From assembly GCA_963784675.1 (NCBI GenBank), contig CAWASE010000023.1:124001-188000 (forward strand): a stretch of DNA of 64,000 nt, read 5' to 3'. The first letter of the stretch is position 1; every line of letters starts with the position of its first letter. Source of the DNA: SCTD01 sp963784675. GTDB taxonomy: Bacteria > Actinomycetota > Actinomycetes > Mycobacteriales > SCTD01. Below the pieces are notes generated by a model that saw only the letters and a list, made by a program, of their open reading frames with translations, was not told the DNA's origin and did no database searches. Positions 45,162 through 53,764 of the stretch are shown here, one piece after another. The position numbers and the translations under genes are program-made.

Positions 45162-47363
45162 TCAGCCCGCCCAGCGCTGCGACAGGGCGCGCGGCGGCAG
45201 ACCGGCCCGCTGCTGAGCCTGCGCGAGCCGCTCCACGATCTGGTCGGGCGTCATCGGGCGACCGAACAGGAACCCCTGGGCCAGCCGGCAGCCCAGCCGC
45301 CGCAGCTCGTTCTCCTGAGCGGTGGTCTCGACGCCCTCGGCCACCACGGCCAGGTTCATGGCGTGCCCGAGCGCGATCACCGCGGCCACCACCGGGTCGT
45401 GCGTGTCCTCGGCCAGGTCCGCGAGCAGCGAACGGTCGATCTTGAGCTGGTCCAGGGGGATCTGACGGACGACCGACAACGAGCTGTACCCGGTGCCGAA
45501 GTCGTCGATGGCGATGCGTACACCGTGCGCGCGCAGCTTGGCGAACACCTCGCTGGCGTGCGCGACGTCGTCCAGGACCACGGTCTCGGTCAGCTCCAGG
45601 CACAGGGCCGGTCCGGGGAGCCCGGTCTCGCGCAGCACCGTCAGCACCTGCTCCTGGAATCCCGGCTGCTGCAGCTGTAGCGCCGAGATGTTCACCGACA
45701 CCGACCGCGGTGCGCAGGAACCGAACTCCTCCCGCCAGGCGCTGAGCTGCCAGCACGCCTGCCGGAGCACCACCGCCCCGAGACGTTCGATGAGCCCGTT
45801 CTCTTCCGCGACGGCGACGAACTCCGCCGGCGGCACGGGTCCGAGCTGGGCGTGCGTCCACCGCGCCAGGGCCTCGACCGCGAACGACGCAGGCTCGACG
45901 CCCAGGTCGACGATCGGCTGGTAGGCGACGGTCAGGCAGCCCTGGTCCAGAGCTGTGCGCAGGTCGCGGGCCAGCCGCTGCCGGTGCTGCGCCTGCTGTC
46001 GTGCGTGCTCGTCGTAGAGGGTCCACCGGTCCTTGCCGGCGCTCTTGGCCTGGTACATCGCGATGTCGGCGTCCCGCAAGACGTCCTCGGCGCCCTGGTA
46101 GGCGCTCGTGACCCGCACGATCCCCAGGCTCGCCGAGACCGGGACCGAGGAGGCGCCGAGGCGGACGTCTCCGGACGCGGCCGTGAGCAGGCGGTGCGCG
46201 ACGTCGCCGGCCACGGCGTCGTCACGCACGCCCAGGCAGAGCAGCGCGAACTCGTCCCCGCCGAGCCGGCACACGACGTCGCCGTCGCGCACCGCCGCGG
46301 TGAGCCGTCGGGAGACCTCCAGGAGCAGGGCGTCGCCCGCAGCGTGGCCGAGGGTGTCGTTCACCTGCTTGAAGTCGTCCAGGTCCAGGAACAGCAGGGC
46401 CGGCGCGTCGCGACCGGGGTCCTGCTGCGTCACCACGATCTGCGCCGTCAGGAGCTCCAGCAGGCGGTGCCGGTTCAGCAGGCCGGTCAACGGGTCGTGC
46501 GAGGCGTGGTGCGCCCACCTCGCCGCGGCGGCGTGCCGCTCGGTGAGGTCTTCCAGCGTCCCGACGACCCGCCGGTCGCCGGTCGCCGCGGGCACCGCGT
46601 CCAGCCGGGCCCGCAGCAGCCGCTCCGTCCCGTCGGCACGACGCACGCGCACCGAGAGCTCCTGCGGTCGCTGCTGATCGAGCGCGACCGCCAGCGCCGT
46701 GGTCAACGCTCCTCGGTCGGGGGCGAGCACCTGGTCGAGCCACGCCGTGCCCACGAGGCGCTCACCGGAGCGACCGAAGATCTCGCAGAACCGGTCGTTG
46801 ACATAGGTGAGCCGCGAGCCCGACTCCGCACACAGCACGGCGACCGGTGCGTTCCGGGCCAGCGTCCGGAACGGTTCCTGCGCGGCCTCGGCGGCCTGCG
46901 CTGCGACCACGGCCGCGGTGCCGTCCAGCCGTAGCACCCAGAGCCGGTCTGCGCCCTCCCCCTCCGGCACACGGCTCAGCCGTCCGGACGCGTGCGTCCC
47001 GTCGCGGCGCTGGACGGTGACCGGTCGGCGGGCCGGCCAGTGCCGGGAGAACGGCGGGAGCTCACCGGTGGGGTCCGCGACCAGCGCCGGTGCCAGCGGT
47101 CGGCCGGTCAACTCGCCGACGCTGTACCCGAGCAGGGCGGCGCCTTCGCGCGTGGTCCACCGGACCAGGGGTTGCGCTCGACCGGGCCGGTCCAGCAGCA
47201 GCAGACCGCCGCCGTCGCGCTCGGCCCAGGCCAGCAACGCCGCCGCGAGCAGCTGCTCCGAGACCTGTTCGGCGCCGCTGAGGACCGGCTGCTCCTGCGT
47301 CCACCGCGAGGCGACCCGGGGAGCCGGCAAGGACAGGACCTGTTCACGCGGCAGCTCAGGCAT
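45162..47363 (-). CDS. PAS-GGDEF-EAL bifunctional c-di-GMP synthase/phosphodiesterase
   Basis: A protein of about 733 residues. Two PAS-like sensor regions (about 60-150 and 165-270, e.g. SRLTYVNDRFCEIFGRSGE) lead to GGDEF (HDPLTGLLNRHRLLE, FLDLDDFKQVNDTLGH, RLGGDEFALLCLG with RDGD inhibition site). EAL follows (AVEALARWTHAQLGPV, DDFGTGYSSLSVVRQIP, VVAEGVETTAQE). Both sites look intact. GGAGG lies 5 bases before ATG 47363; an in-frame ATG at 47375 also has a fair site. It sits next to csrA at the flagellar locus edge, so it probably tunes motility (inference). Confidence 0.93.
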   Translation of the reverse strand: MPELPREQVLSLPAPRVASRWTQEQPVLSGAEQVSEQLLAAALLAWAERDGGGLLLLDRPGRAQPLVRWTTREGAALLGYSVGELTGRPLAPALVADPTGELPPFSRHWPARRPVTVQRRDGTHASGRLSRVPEGEGADRLWVLRLDGTAAVVAAQAAEAAQEPFRTLARNAPVAVLCAESGSRLTYVNDRFCEIFGRSGERLVGTAWLDQVLAPDRGALTTALAVALDQQRPQELSVRVRRADGTERLLRARLDAVPAATGDRRVVGTLEDLTERHAAAARWAHHASHDPLTGLLNRHRLLELLTAQIVVTQQDPGRDAPALLFLDLDDFKQVNDTLGHAAGDALLLEVSRRLTAAVRDGDVVCRLGGDEFALLCLGVRDDAVAGDVAHRLLTAASGDVRLGASSVPVSASLGIVRVTSAYQGAEDVLRDADIAMYQAKSAGKDRWTLYDEHARQQAQHRQRLARDLRTALDQGCLTVAYQPIVDLGVEPASFAVEALARWTHAQLGPVPPAEFVAVAEENGLIERLGAVVLRQACWQLSAWREEFGSCAPRSVSVNISALQLQQPGFQEQVLTVLRETGLPGPALCLELTETVVLDDVAHASEVFAKLRAHGVRIAIDDFGTGYSSLSVVRQIPLDQLKIDRSLLADLAEDTHDPVVAAVIALGHAMNLAVVAEGVETTAQENELRRLGCRLAQGFLFGRPMTPDQIVERLAQAQQRAGLPPRALSQRWAG

Positions 47364-47504
47364 CCATGCCTCCATCAGATGTTTCCTGGGGCTGCCGTCC
47401 TGGCCGCCTCGTCGCAGGCCTATCGGCAACCGGTCATCGCCACCGATGACCCGATCGGGTGACGCGGCCCGGGGCGCCCGCGGAGCAGCCGGTCAGCGCG
47501 GCCG

Positions 47505-47548
47505 CAGCACCGACTCAGCACCGGCTCAGCACCGGCTCAGCACCGACG
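47505..47548. repeat. 11-bp tandem repeat, four copies
   Basis: Four head-to-tail copies of CAGCACCGRCT (last copy ends in G) in the 200-bp spacer between csrA and the PAS-GGDEF-EAL gene. It could be a length-variable tract or repeated binding site. Confidence 0.75.
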
Positions 47549-47561
47549 CAGGTGCGGCGCG

Positions 47562-47804
47562 TCAGTCGGGGTCGGCCGCGCCGCGCAGCAGCTTGCCCAG
47601 CGCGTGCACCGACGCCGGGGACGGCGACGCCGCCGACCGGTTGGCCTCCTGCAGGTCGCGGTACACCTCTTCCCGGTGCACGTCGACGTGGCGCGGCGCC
47701 GTGACGCCGATGCGCACCTGGTCGCCGCGGATGTCCAGGACGGTGATGACGACGTCCTCGCCGATCATGATGCTCTGCGAGGTACGCCGGGTCAGGACCA
47801 GCAT
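47562..47804 (-). CDS. csrA: carbon storage regulator CsrA, translational repressor
   Basis: An 80-residue RNA-binding protein that blocks ribosome binding at GGA motifs, in Bacillus above all on flagellin mRNA. It starts MLVLTRRTSQSIMIGEDVVI and has VRIGVTAPRHVDVHREEVY with the conserved Arg of the RNA-contact strand. A Ser/Ala-rich tail is normal for longer forms. It lies 76 bp downstream of fliW, whose product sequesters CsrA. The only candidate flagellin target in the window is the fliC leader, which has several GGA motifs. Confidence 0.96.
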   Translation of the reverse strand: MLVLTRRTSQSIMIGEDVVITVLDIRGDQVRIGVTAPRHVDVHREEVYRDLQEANRSAASPSPASVHALGKLLRGAADPD

Positions 47805-47880
47805 GGTGTCCCCTTCCGTGGTGACAGGGGGGTCAGTCTAGGAGCCGTCGCTGCGGCGCCGCACGCCGCCCGGCGTCCGG

Positions 47881-48354
47881 TCAGCCGGCGAGGGGGGCGC
47901 GCAGCGAGTGCTCACCCGACGCGAGCAGCACCTGGGCCGCCTGCAGGGTGCGCTGGTTCAGGACCACCGGCGCCTGCAGGTTCGCCGTCGAGGCAGCCAG
48001 GTCGGGCCCGACCGTCAGCAGCACGAGCAGCAGCGCGTCCTCCGGTCCGGTCAGGCCCAGCCGGTCGACGTCGGCGGCGTCGACGTCGGCGACGTAGTCC
48101 GGGAAGAAGACTGCCGGAGGCGTGACCACGAACTCCAGGTCTGCGGTGTCCAGGGACCGCAGGACGAACAACGGTGTGTCCTCGACCTCGACCAGCGCGA
48201 AGTGCACCGCCTGCGGGAAGCCCGCCAGACCGGCCTCGAAGACCAGCTTCGGGATGGGGTCAGCGACCGGTTCCTGCTCCGGTTCCCGGGGCTGCGGCGT
48301 CATGATGTTCACGGTGGTCATGATGTCCTGTTCGAGGGCGGAAGGCGATGTCAC
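47881..48354 (-). CDS. fliW: flagellar assembly factor FliW, CsrA antagonist
   Basis: A 157-residue protein. FliW binds CsrA until free flagellin displaces it, thus coupling flagellin translation to secretion. It has LVFEAGLAGFPQAVHFALVE, LFVLRSLDTADLEFVVTPP, FPDYVADVDAADVDRLGL and a late VVLNQRTLQAAQVLL. The N terminus before residue 30 is poorly conserved, and an ATG at codon 12 is a possible start. The ATG at 48354 overlaps the flgL stop (ATGA), so the order flgL-fliW-csrA is co-translated. Confidence 0.95.
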   Translation of the reverse strand: MTSPSALEQDIMTTVNIMTPQPREPEQEPVADPIPKLVFEAGLAGFPQAVHFALVEVEDTPLFVLRSLDTADLEFVVTPPAVFFPDYVADVDAADVDRLGLTGPEDALLLVLLTVGPDLAASTANLQAPVVLNQRTLQAAQVLLASGEHSLRAPLAG

Positions 48355-49259
48355 CGGAGGAAGTCCATCAGCGAGGGCTGGATGGCGCGCGCCGTGGCAC
48401 CGAGCGCCGCCTGGTAGGCGACCTCCTGCGTCTGCAGCGCGACGACGGTACGGGCGAGGTCGACGTCTTCGGTGTCGGAGAGCGTCGCCGTCAGTCCGAT
48501 CTGCTGGTCCTGGGTCTGCACGCGCATGGTCTCCACCCGGTTGTAGCGCGCCCCGACCTGGCCGAGCGCCGCCAGCAGCCTGCTGTTGGCGGCGTCCAGG
48601 TGGCCCAGGCCGGCGGCGAGCGAGGCGCTGCGGGCGGCGCCGGCCGGCTCGCGCAGCGCCGACGACAGGTCCGACAGCAGCGTGAACAGCTGCGAGGGGT
48701 CGCCGTCGGCGCCGAACACGGCGTCGCCGGTGACGTTGACGCTCATCGTCGTCCCCGGCGCGACGGTGCGCACCACCGCACCCTGGTCTCCGGCATAGCT
48801 GCCGTCCGGGGTGAACGCGCGCGGCGAGGCGCTGTTCCCGCCGAACACGGGGCGGTCCAGGTAGCGGGTCTCCGCGATGTCCTGCAGGCTGGCCCGCAGC
48901 GCATCGACCTCCGCCGCCAGCGCGGCACGCCCGTCGGCGTCCACCGTGTCGTTCAGGCCCTGCAGGACGAGATCGCGCACCCGGCCGGTCAGCGGCAGGC
49001 TGCCGGTGAGAGCCGTGTCGGCGGTCCCCAACCAGGCCAGCCCGTCCGCAGCGTTGCGGACGTACTGGTCCGAGCGCGCGAGCTGGGCCCGCAGCAGCAT
49101 CGCCTCGCCGGTCGCGACCGGCGCGTCCGAAGGGCGGCTGAGGCGCTTGCCGGAGGACAGCTGCTCCTGCAGCTTCTGCAGCGCGCTCAGGTTGGACTGC
49201 AGCCCCGCCATCATGGTGCGCTGGGCACTGTGCTGGGTGACCCTGGACATCGTGGACAT
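48351..49259 (-). CDS. flgL: flagellar hook-associated protein 3
   Basis: A 302-residue flagellin-fold junction protein between the hook and the filament. The N-terminal helical part reads RVTQHSAQRTMMAGLQSNLS, then QEQLSSGKRLSRPSDAP, the flagellin-like signature. The C terminus ends DTEDVDLARTVVALQTQEVAYQAAL, then GATARAIQPSLMDFLR. Length and both ends are normal. It follows flgK on the minus strand and overlaps fliW by 4 bp. Confidence 0.95.
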   Translation of the reverse strand: MSTMSRVTQHSAQRTMMAGLQSNLSALQKLQEQLSSGKRLSRPSDAPVATGEAMLLRAQLARSDQYVRNAADGLAWLGTADTALTGSLPLTGRVRDLVLQGLNDTVDADGRAALAAEVDALRASLQDIAETRYLDRPVFGGNSASPRAFTPDGSYAGDQGAVVRTVAPGTTMSVNVTGDAVFGADGDPSQLFTLLSDLSSALREPAGAARSASLAAGLGHLDAANSRLLAALGQVGARYNRVETMRVQTQDQQIGLTATLSDTEDVDLARTVVALQTQEVAYQAALGATARAIQPSLMDFLR

Positions 49260-49267
49260 CACCCCTC

Positions 49268-50652
49268 CTAACGGCCGACGAGACCGGTGCGGTTGATCAG
49301 CGTGTCGAGCATCTGGTCCACCGCGGTGAGGTACCGGGCGGCTCCCTCGTAGGCGTGCTGGAAGGCGATCAGGTTGGCCATCTCCTCGTCGAGGTTCACG
49401 CCGGAGTCGGCATCGCGGTCGGCGTCGACCTGATTCGCGATGGCCGTCTGGATCTCGACCCGTCGGGTCGCGGTCTGCGCCTCGACGCCCAGCCGGACGA
49501 CCACGCCGCGGTGCAGGGCGTCCGGTCCGCCGGCCGCCGTCCCCAGCTCGGCGAGCCGCACGGCGACGCTGCCGTCCCGCGAACCGGCGGAGCCTGCCGC
49601 CGCGAAGCCTGAGGCGTCGGAGACCGCCACCGTCAGGTCCGCCGCTCCCGTGCCCAGGAAGACCGGACCACCGGCGAGCCCGCGGGCGTCGAACCCCTGC
49701 GCATGGACGGTGTTGACGCTGTCCCGGAGGGCGACCGCCACGCTGTCCAGCGCGGCGCGGTAGCGCGGCAGCGTGTCGTCCAGCGCGGTGAGCAGTCCGC
49801 CCGCCTGGCCGCCTGCGCCAGGAGCCGCCCGACCGTCCGCGGCCCACGTGAGGCTGACCTGCCCAGCGGGCTGCGTCATCGTCGCCGCCCCCGAGACGGC
49901 GAGGGCGCTGGCCTCCCCACCGCGCACCAGCGCTCCGCCCTGGAGATAGACGTCCACCGCACCCCCCTCGCCGGCGCGGACGCTGACGCCGGCCAGCGAC
50001 GCCAGCCGCTGGACGAGCACGTCGCGCTGGTCGGTGAGGTCGTTGGGGGCCAGTCCCGCGGCGGACGCGTTCGTGATGGCCCGGTTGAGCACGGCGACCC
50101 CGGTCGCCGCTGAGTTGACCTCGGCGACGGTGCCGGTGAGCTGGGCCCGGGCGGCCGACCACTGGTCTGACCAGCGTGGCGTCGACCCGCCGGACGCCCT
50201 CGGCGAGCGAGCGGGTGCGCTCCAGCAGCTGGGTGCGGGCGGCGGGGTCGGTCGGGCGCGTTGGCGACATCGTCCCAGCCGGACCAGAACTGCGGTCAGC
50301 TGGGAGGACAGACCGGAGTCGCCCGGCTCGCCGAACGCGTCCTCGATCCGGGCCAGGGTCGCCTGACCGCTGCGCAGCGAGGCCTGCGTGCCGTGCTCCT
50401 GGACGCAACGCGCCTCCAGGAACACGTCGCGCAGCCGTTGGACGCCGGTCACCTGCACGCCGCCGCCCGCGCCGTCCGTGGCGCGACCAGCATGGTCGGA
50501 CAGCACCGCGCCGCCGCCGGCCTCCAGGCGCACCCGCTGCCGGCTGTACCCCTCGGTGTTGACGTTGGCGATGTTCTGGCCGGTGACCTCCAGCGCGCGG
50601 CGCTGCGCGTAGCAGCGCGGACAGCCCGATGTTGAGCCCGGAAGTCGGTCAC
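49268..50652 (-). pseudogene. flgK: flagellar hook-associated protein 1, frame broken by about five indels
   Basis: FlgK joins hook and filament below FlgL. After GTG 50652 the start should read VTDFGLNIGLSALYAQRRA, but one-base insertions after VTDF and after SAL shift it. ALEVTGQNIANVNTEGYSRQ to DSGLSSQLTA is clean, then three insertions (near 50.29, 50.26 and 50.17 kb) disturb FWSGWDDVANAP, TDPAARTQLLERT and SDQWSAARAQ. From there to the TAG at 49268, ending QMLDTLINRTGLVGR, the frame is intact. All break points lie in short runs of G or C. Confidence 0.85.
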
Positions 50653-50654
50653 GC

Positions 50655-51132
50655 TCAGCACCACCCCGTCCACGAGGTGGCGCCGGCCGGCGCGGGCGGC
50701 GCGGTGCGGCCGTCCGGGGCTGTAGGTGCGCGACCTCGCGCTGGCCCAGCCCGTCGAGCGCGTCGCGGGCGGCCGCGGATACCGGCGGTGCAGCAGGTCC
50801 GGTTGGTCTGCGCGAGCGCCGCGATCTCCTCGGTGAGCGCCAGGAAGGCCGCGCGGTGCTCCTGCAGGATGTCGCCCCACGGCTCCGGGGCCTGCTCGGC
50901 GAGCTCGCGCAGGCTCGCGCCCGGCGCCAGCCCCAGCTCGGCGGCGACCCCGTCGACCTCGACCGCGCGGGCGAGCTCGGCGCGGCGGATCTCTCCGAGG
51001 ACCAGCTCGACCTCGCGGGTGGCGCGCGCCGAGCCAGCGGGTCCGCCCCGCGGCGAGCAGCAGCTGCTCCTCCTCCAGCTTGAACAGCAGCAGCTCCAGC
51101 AGCTCGCGCTCGCGCCACAGGATGCTGGACAC
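50655..51132 (-). pseudogene. flgN: FlgN-like export chaperone, frame broken by about five indels
   Basis: FlgN is the cytosolic chaperone of FlgK and FlgL. From GTG 51132 the frame opens SSILWRERELLELLLFKLEE, then reads EEQLLLAAGRTRWL, before a one-base insertion. The next segment reads ARATREVELVLGEIRRAELA up to ALAQTNR. Deletions then hit before DLLHR and before VSAAARDALDGLGQREVAH. Two insertions follow around YSPDGRT, and the frame ends WTGWC at a TGA overlapping the region before flgK. The conserved helices are all present, so the gene is damaged only in frame. Confidence 0.75.
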
Positions 51133-51407
51133 CTCGAGTCAGTGACATCGACGTCCGCCTCCCGGTCGCGGCTCCGCACCTCGGGTCCGCTCGACGCCTG
51201 TTCGGCAGCGGACCCGGGCACCTGAGCCTTTGCCGTCGACCGGTACGGAACACGCCGGCCCGACCGGTGTCAAGACCTGCGCGGGGCCTCGTGGGAGTGA
51301 TGTTCCGGGGCGACGGTCTATCGGGGCATGACCCGTCCGGGCCATCTCGACAGACCACCCTGTGCCAACGCTCAGTGTTCATGTGGTTACACGCCGAGAG
51401 CACGGGC
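51133..51407. promoter_or_regulatory. divergent intergenic region between flgN and the sigma-factor gene
   Basis: A 275-bp region with no gene separates the minus-strand flgN-flgK-flgL-fliW-csrA set from the plus-strand sigma factor and flagellin genes. It must hold promoters for at least one side. I see no sigma-28 box here with a proper spacing; the promoter type is not clear. Confidence 0.5.
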
Positions 51408-52283
51408 ATGACGGCATCTGCAGCCCCGCTGGCCCACGTCGACCTCCGCGCCGAGGAGGACCTGGTGCGGACGAACCTGCCCCTCGTCGGCTACCTGGTC
51501 AGCGAGACCTGTCGCCGGCTGCCGCGCCACGTGCAGCGCAGCGACCTGGAGTCGGCGGGCATGGCCGCGCTCGCGCACGCCGCCCGCGACTTCCAGCCCG
51601 AGCGCGGGGTCCCGTTCGGCCGCTACGCCACGCTCCGCATCCGCGGCGCCCTGCTGGACGAGCTGCGCAGCGTCGACTGGGCCAGCCGCTCGGTCCGGGC
51701 CAGGGCGCGTCAGCACGAGCAGGCCGCCGAGCGGCTCGCCGTCCGCCTGGGCCGGTCCGCCAGCAGCGAGGAGCTCGCTGCCGAGCTCGGGGTCAGCGCC
51801 GGGGAGATCGAGTCCAACCAGCACGACGTCCACCGGGCGGTGGTGCTCTCCTTCCAGGCCGTCCTGGACACCGAGGGGGGCGAGTCGGTGCTGCCGTCCC
51901 GCGAGCCTGCTCCCGAGGCCGTTCTCCTGCAGCGCGAGCGGGAGGCCTACCTCGTCGACGCCGTCGCGGTCCTGCCCGAGCGCCTGCGCGCCGTCGTGGT
52001 CGGCACCTACTTCGAGGAACGCCCGCTGGGCGAGGTCGCCGCCGAGCTGGGGATCACCGAGTCCCGCGTGTCCCAGATGCGCACCGAGGCGCTCGGACTG
52101 CTGCGCGACGGGCTGAACGCGCACCTCGCGCCCGACCAGTGCCGCGCGGAGGAGCGTCCCGACGGCCGCGTCGCCCGCCGCAAGCAGTCCTACTACGCCG
52201 CCATCGCTGCCCGCTCGGACTACCGCGCCCGGCTCAGCCTGCCGACGCCCCGCACCCCGATGCAGAGCCGGGTGGGTGCCTGA
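51408..52283 (+). CDS. fliA: FliA/WhiG-family RNA polymerase sigma factor (sigma-28 type)
   Basis: A 291-residue group 3 sigma factor that should direct late flagellar genes. Region 2 has DLESAGMAALAHAARDFQPE, then GVPFGRYATLRIRGALLDEL and RSVDWASRSVRARAR. Region 3 has LAVRLGRSASSEELAAELGV. Region 4 has LPERLRAVVVGTYFEERPLGE and a helix-turn-helix GITESRVSQMRTEALGLL. A basic tail of about 60 residues follows. The ATG at 51408 begins shortly before homology; an upstream GTG (about 51377) is possible. It stands immediately before fliC, which has a matching promoter. Confidence 0.92.
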   Translation: MTASAAPLAHVDLRAEEDLVRTNLPLVGYLVSETCRRLPRHVQRSDLESAGMAALAHAARDFQPERGVPFGRYATLRIRGALLDELRSVDWASRSVRARARQHEQAAERLAVRLGRSASSEELAAELGVSAGEIESNQHDVHRAVVLSFQAVLDTEGGESVLPSREPAPEAVLLQREREAYLVDAVAVLPERLRAVVVGTYFEERPLGEVAAELGITESRVSQMRTEALGLLRDGLNAHLAPDQCRAEERPDGRVARRKQSYYAAIAARSDYRARLSLPTPRTPMQSRVGA

Positions 52284-52319
52284 CCACACGGTTCACCCGG
52301 CCGGGGGACACCGCACCCC

Positions 52320-52346
52320 TCAGCCCGCTGCTCCACCCGCCGATAG
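52320..52346 (+). promoter_or_regulatory. sigma-28-like promoter of fliC
   Basis: TCAG at 52320-52323, then 15 bases, then GCCGATAG at 52339-52346. The sigma-28 (SigD/FliA) consensus is TAAA, 15-16 bases, GCCGATAA. Spacing is exact and the -10 box matches at 7 of 8. It lies 78 bp before the fliC start, so transcription would begin near 52353. Confidence 0.65.
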
Positions 52347-52360
52347 CACGGTCGTCCCGC

Positions 52361-52416
52361 CAGGACGGCAGGACGCACCACCCCCCGGTCACCGTCGGTG
52401 ACCGTCTCAAGGAGGA
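52361..52416 (+). promoter_or_regulatory. fliC leader with GGA motifs and hairpin (candidate CsrA target)
   Basis: The leader has CAGGA at 52361-52365 and at 52369-52373, and AAGGAGGA at 52409-52416, which is also the ribosome site 8 bases before ATG 52424. A perfect 7-bp hairpin (GGTCACC-GTC-GGTGACC, 52387-52403) lies between them. CsrA binds pairs of GGA motifs, usually with one in the ribosome site. With csrA and fliW nearby, flagellin repression by CsrA is likely but not shown. Confidence 0.55.
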
Positions 52417-52423
52417 ACGCACC

Positions 52424-53656
52424 ATGGGTATGCGCATCAACCAGAACATCACCGCGATGAACTCCTACCGGAACCTCTCGGTGACGGAGGGCCAGCTCTC
52501 CAAGAGCCTGGAGAAGCTGTCCTCGGGCTTCCGCATCAACCGGGCCGCCGACGACGCCGCCGGCCTGGCCATCAGCGAGAAGCTGCGCGGACAGGTCAGC
52601 GGCCTCAACACCGCCTCGGCCAACGCGCAGAACGGCATCAGCCTCATCCAGACCGCTGAGGGCGCGCTGAACGAGACGCACTCGATCCTGCAGCGCATGC
52701 GTGAGCTGTCGGTGCAGAGCGCGAACGACACGAACACCACCGCCGACCGCGGCCAGATCCAGAAGGAGGTCGACGAGCTCGCCAAGGAGCTCACCCGCAT
52801 CGGGGACACCACCGAGTTCAACACCAAGAAGCTGCTCAACGGCGACTCCGACAGCACGCCGCTCACCCTGCAGGTCGGCGCGAACGAGGGCCAGACCCTC
52901 ACCGTCAAGATCGGCAACATGGGCGCGGTGTCGCTCGGCGTCGGCAGCGACGTCGCGGCCGTGGCCGCCTCCGCCGGCTCGGCGGCCGTGGCGGGTACCC
53001 CGGCCGTCGCCGGCACCGCCGCGGTGCCCGCCTCCGCCACCAGCGGCAGCAACACGGGAACGGTGACGGGTGCGCCCGCCGCCGGGACCTACACGGTCAC
53101 CGACGACGGCGCCGGCGGTTACACCGTCGGCGGCGGCGACGGGTCGGAGAGCTACGCCGACAACGGCGACGGCACCTTCACGCTGACCGCCGGTGGCGGC
53201 TCGGTGAACTTCGCCGCCGACGTGTCCGGGCTCGCCGGCTCGGAGCCTGACGTCGTCGTCACGGCCGAGGTGGCCGCCGTCGCCGGCACTCCCGCGACCG
53301 CCGGCACGGCAGCGGTGTCCGCGACCACGGCCAGCGCGGCCAGCGTCAAGGGCATCGACGTCTCCTCCAGCTCGGCCGCGGCCGGCGCCGCCATCACCAC
53401 CATCGACGCCGCCATCAGCAAGGTCTCCGACCAGCGCTCCACGCTGGGTGCCGCGCAGAACCGGCTCGACCACGTCATCAACAACCTGGGCGTGGCCGCG
53501 GAGAACCTGTCGGCGTCGGAGAGCCGCATCCGCGACACCGACATGGCCGCCGAGATGATGAAGTTCACCCGGTCGCAGATCCTGTCGCAGGCCGGCACCG
53601 CCATGCTGGCGCAGGCCAACCAGGTGCCGCAGGGCGTCCTGCAGCTGCTGCGCTAG
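52424..53656 (+). CDS. fliC: flagellin
   Basis: A 410-residue filament subunit secreted through the flagellar type III channel. The conserved N-terminal D0/D1 part reads MRINQNITAMNSYRNLSVTE and SSGFRINRAADDAAGLAISE. The C terminus reads RDTDMAAEMMKFTRSQILSQ and ends VPQGVLQLLR. The variable middle (about 185-310) is Ala/Thr/Gly-rich with a short beta-rich block (YTVTDDGAGGYTVGG) bracketed by two near copies of AVAGTPAxAGTAAV. The ribosome site AAGGAGGA is 8 bases before ATG. Confidence 0.97.
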   Translation: MGMRINQNITAMNSYRNLSVTEGQLSKSLEKLSSGFRINRAADDAAGLAISEKLRGQVSGLNTASANAQNGISLIQTAEGALNETHSILQRMRELSVQSANDTNTTADRGQIQKEVDELAKELTRIGDTTEFNTKKLLNGDSDSTPLTLQVGANEGQTLTVKIGNMGAVSLGVGSDVAAVAASAGSAAVAGTPAVAGTAAVPASATSGSNTGTVTGAPAAGTYTVTDDGAGGYTVGGGDGSESYADNGDGTFTLTAGGGSVNFAADVSGLAGSEPDVVVTAEVAAVAGTPATAGTAAVSATTASAASVKGIDVSSSSAAAGAAITTIDAAISKVSDQRSTLGAAQNRLDHVINNLGVAAENLSASESRIRDTDMAAEMMKFTRSQILSQAGTAMLAQANQVPQGVLQLLR

Positions 53657-53672
53657 GAACCGCCGCACGCTC

Positions 53673-53717
53673 GGTCAGGAGCGGTGGGTGGGGGGATCCC
53701 CGCCCACCGCTCCTGAC
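53673..53717 (+). terminator. strong hairpin terminator after fliC
   Basis: A perfect 15-bp stem (GTCAGGAGCGGTGGG / CCCACCGCTCCTGAC), a T-G wobble and four more G-C pairs around a 5-base loop lie 17 bp after the fliC stop. No T tract follows. It would end most fliC mRNA and separate it from fliD. Confidence 0.85.
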
Positions 53718-53764
53718 TCGCGCACCGCCTGGCCGAAGCGAACCCGGAGAACAAGGAGGCACCC

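Noticed and set aside
51318..51325. CCCGATAG on the minus strand as a sigma-28 -10 box for flgN
   Set aside because: No TAAA/TCAA-like -35 lies 15-16 bases upstream, and the first two bases do not fit.
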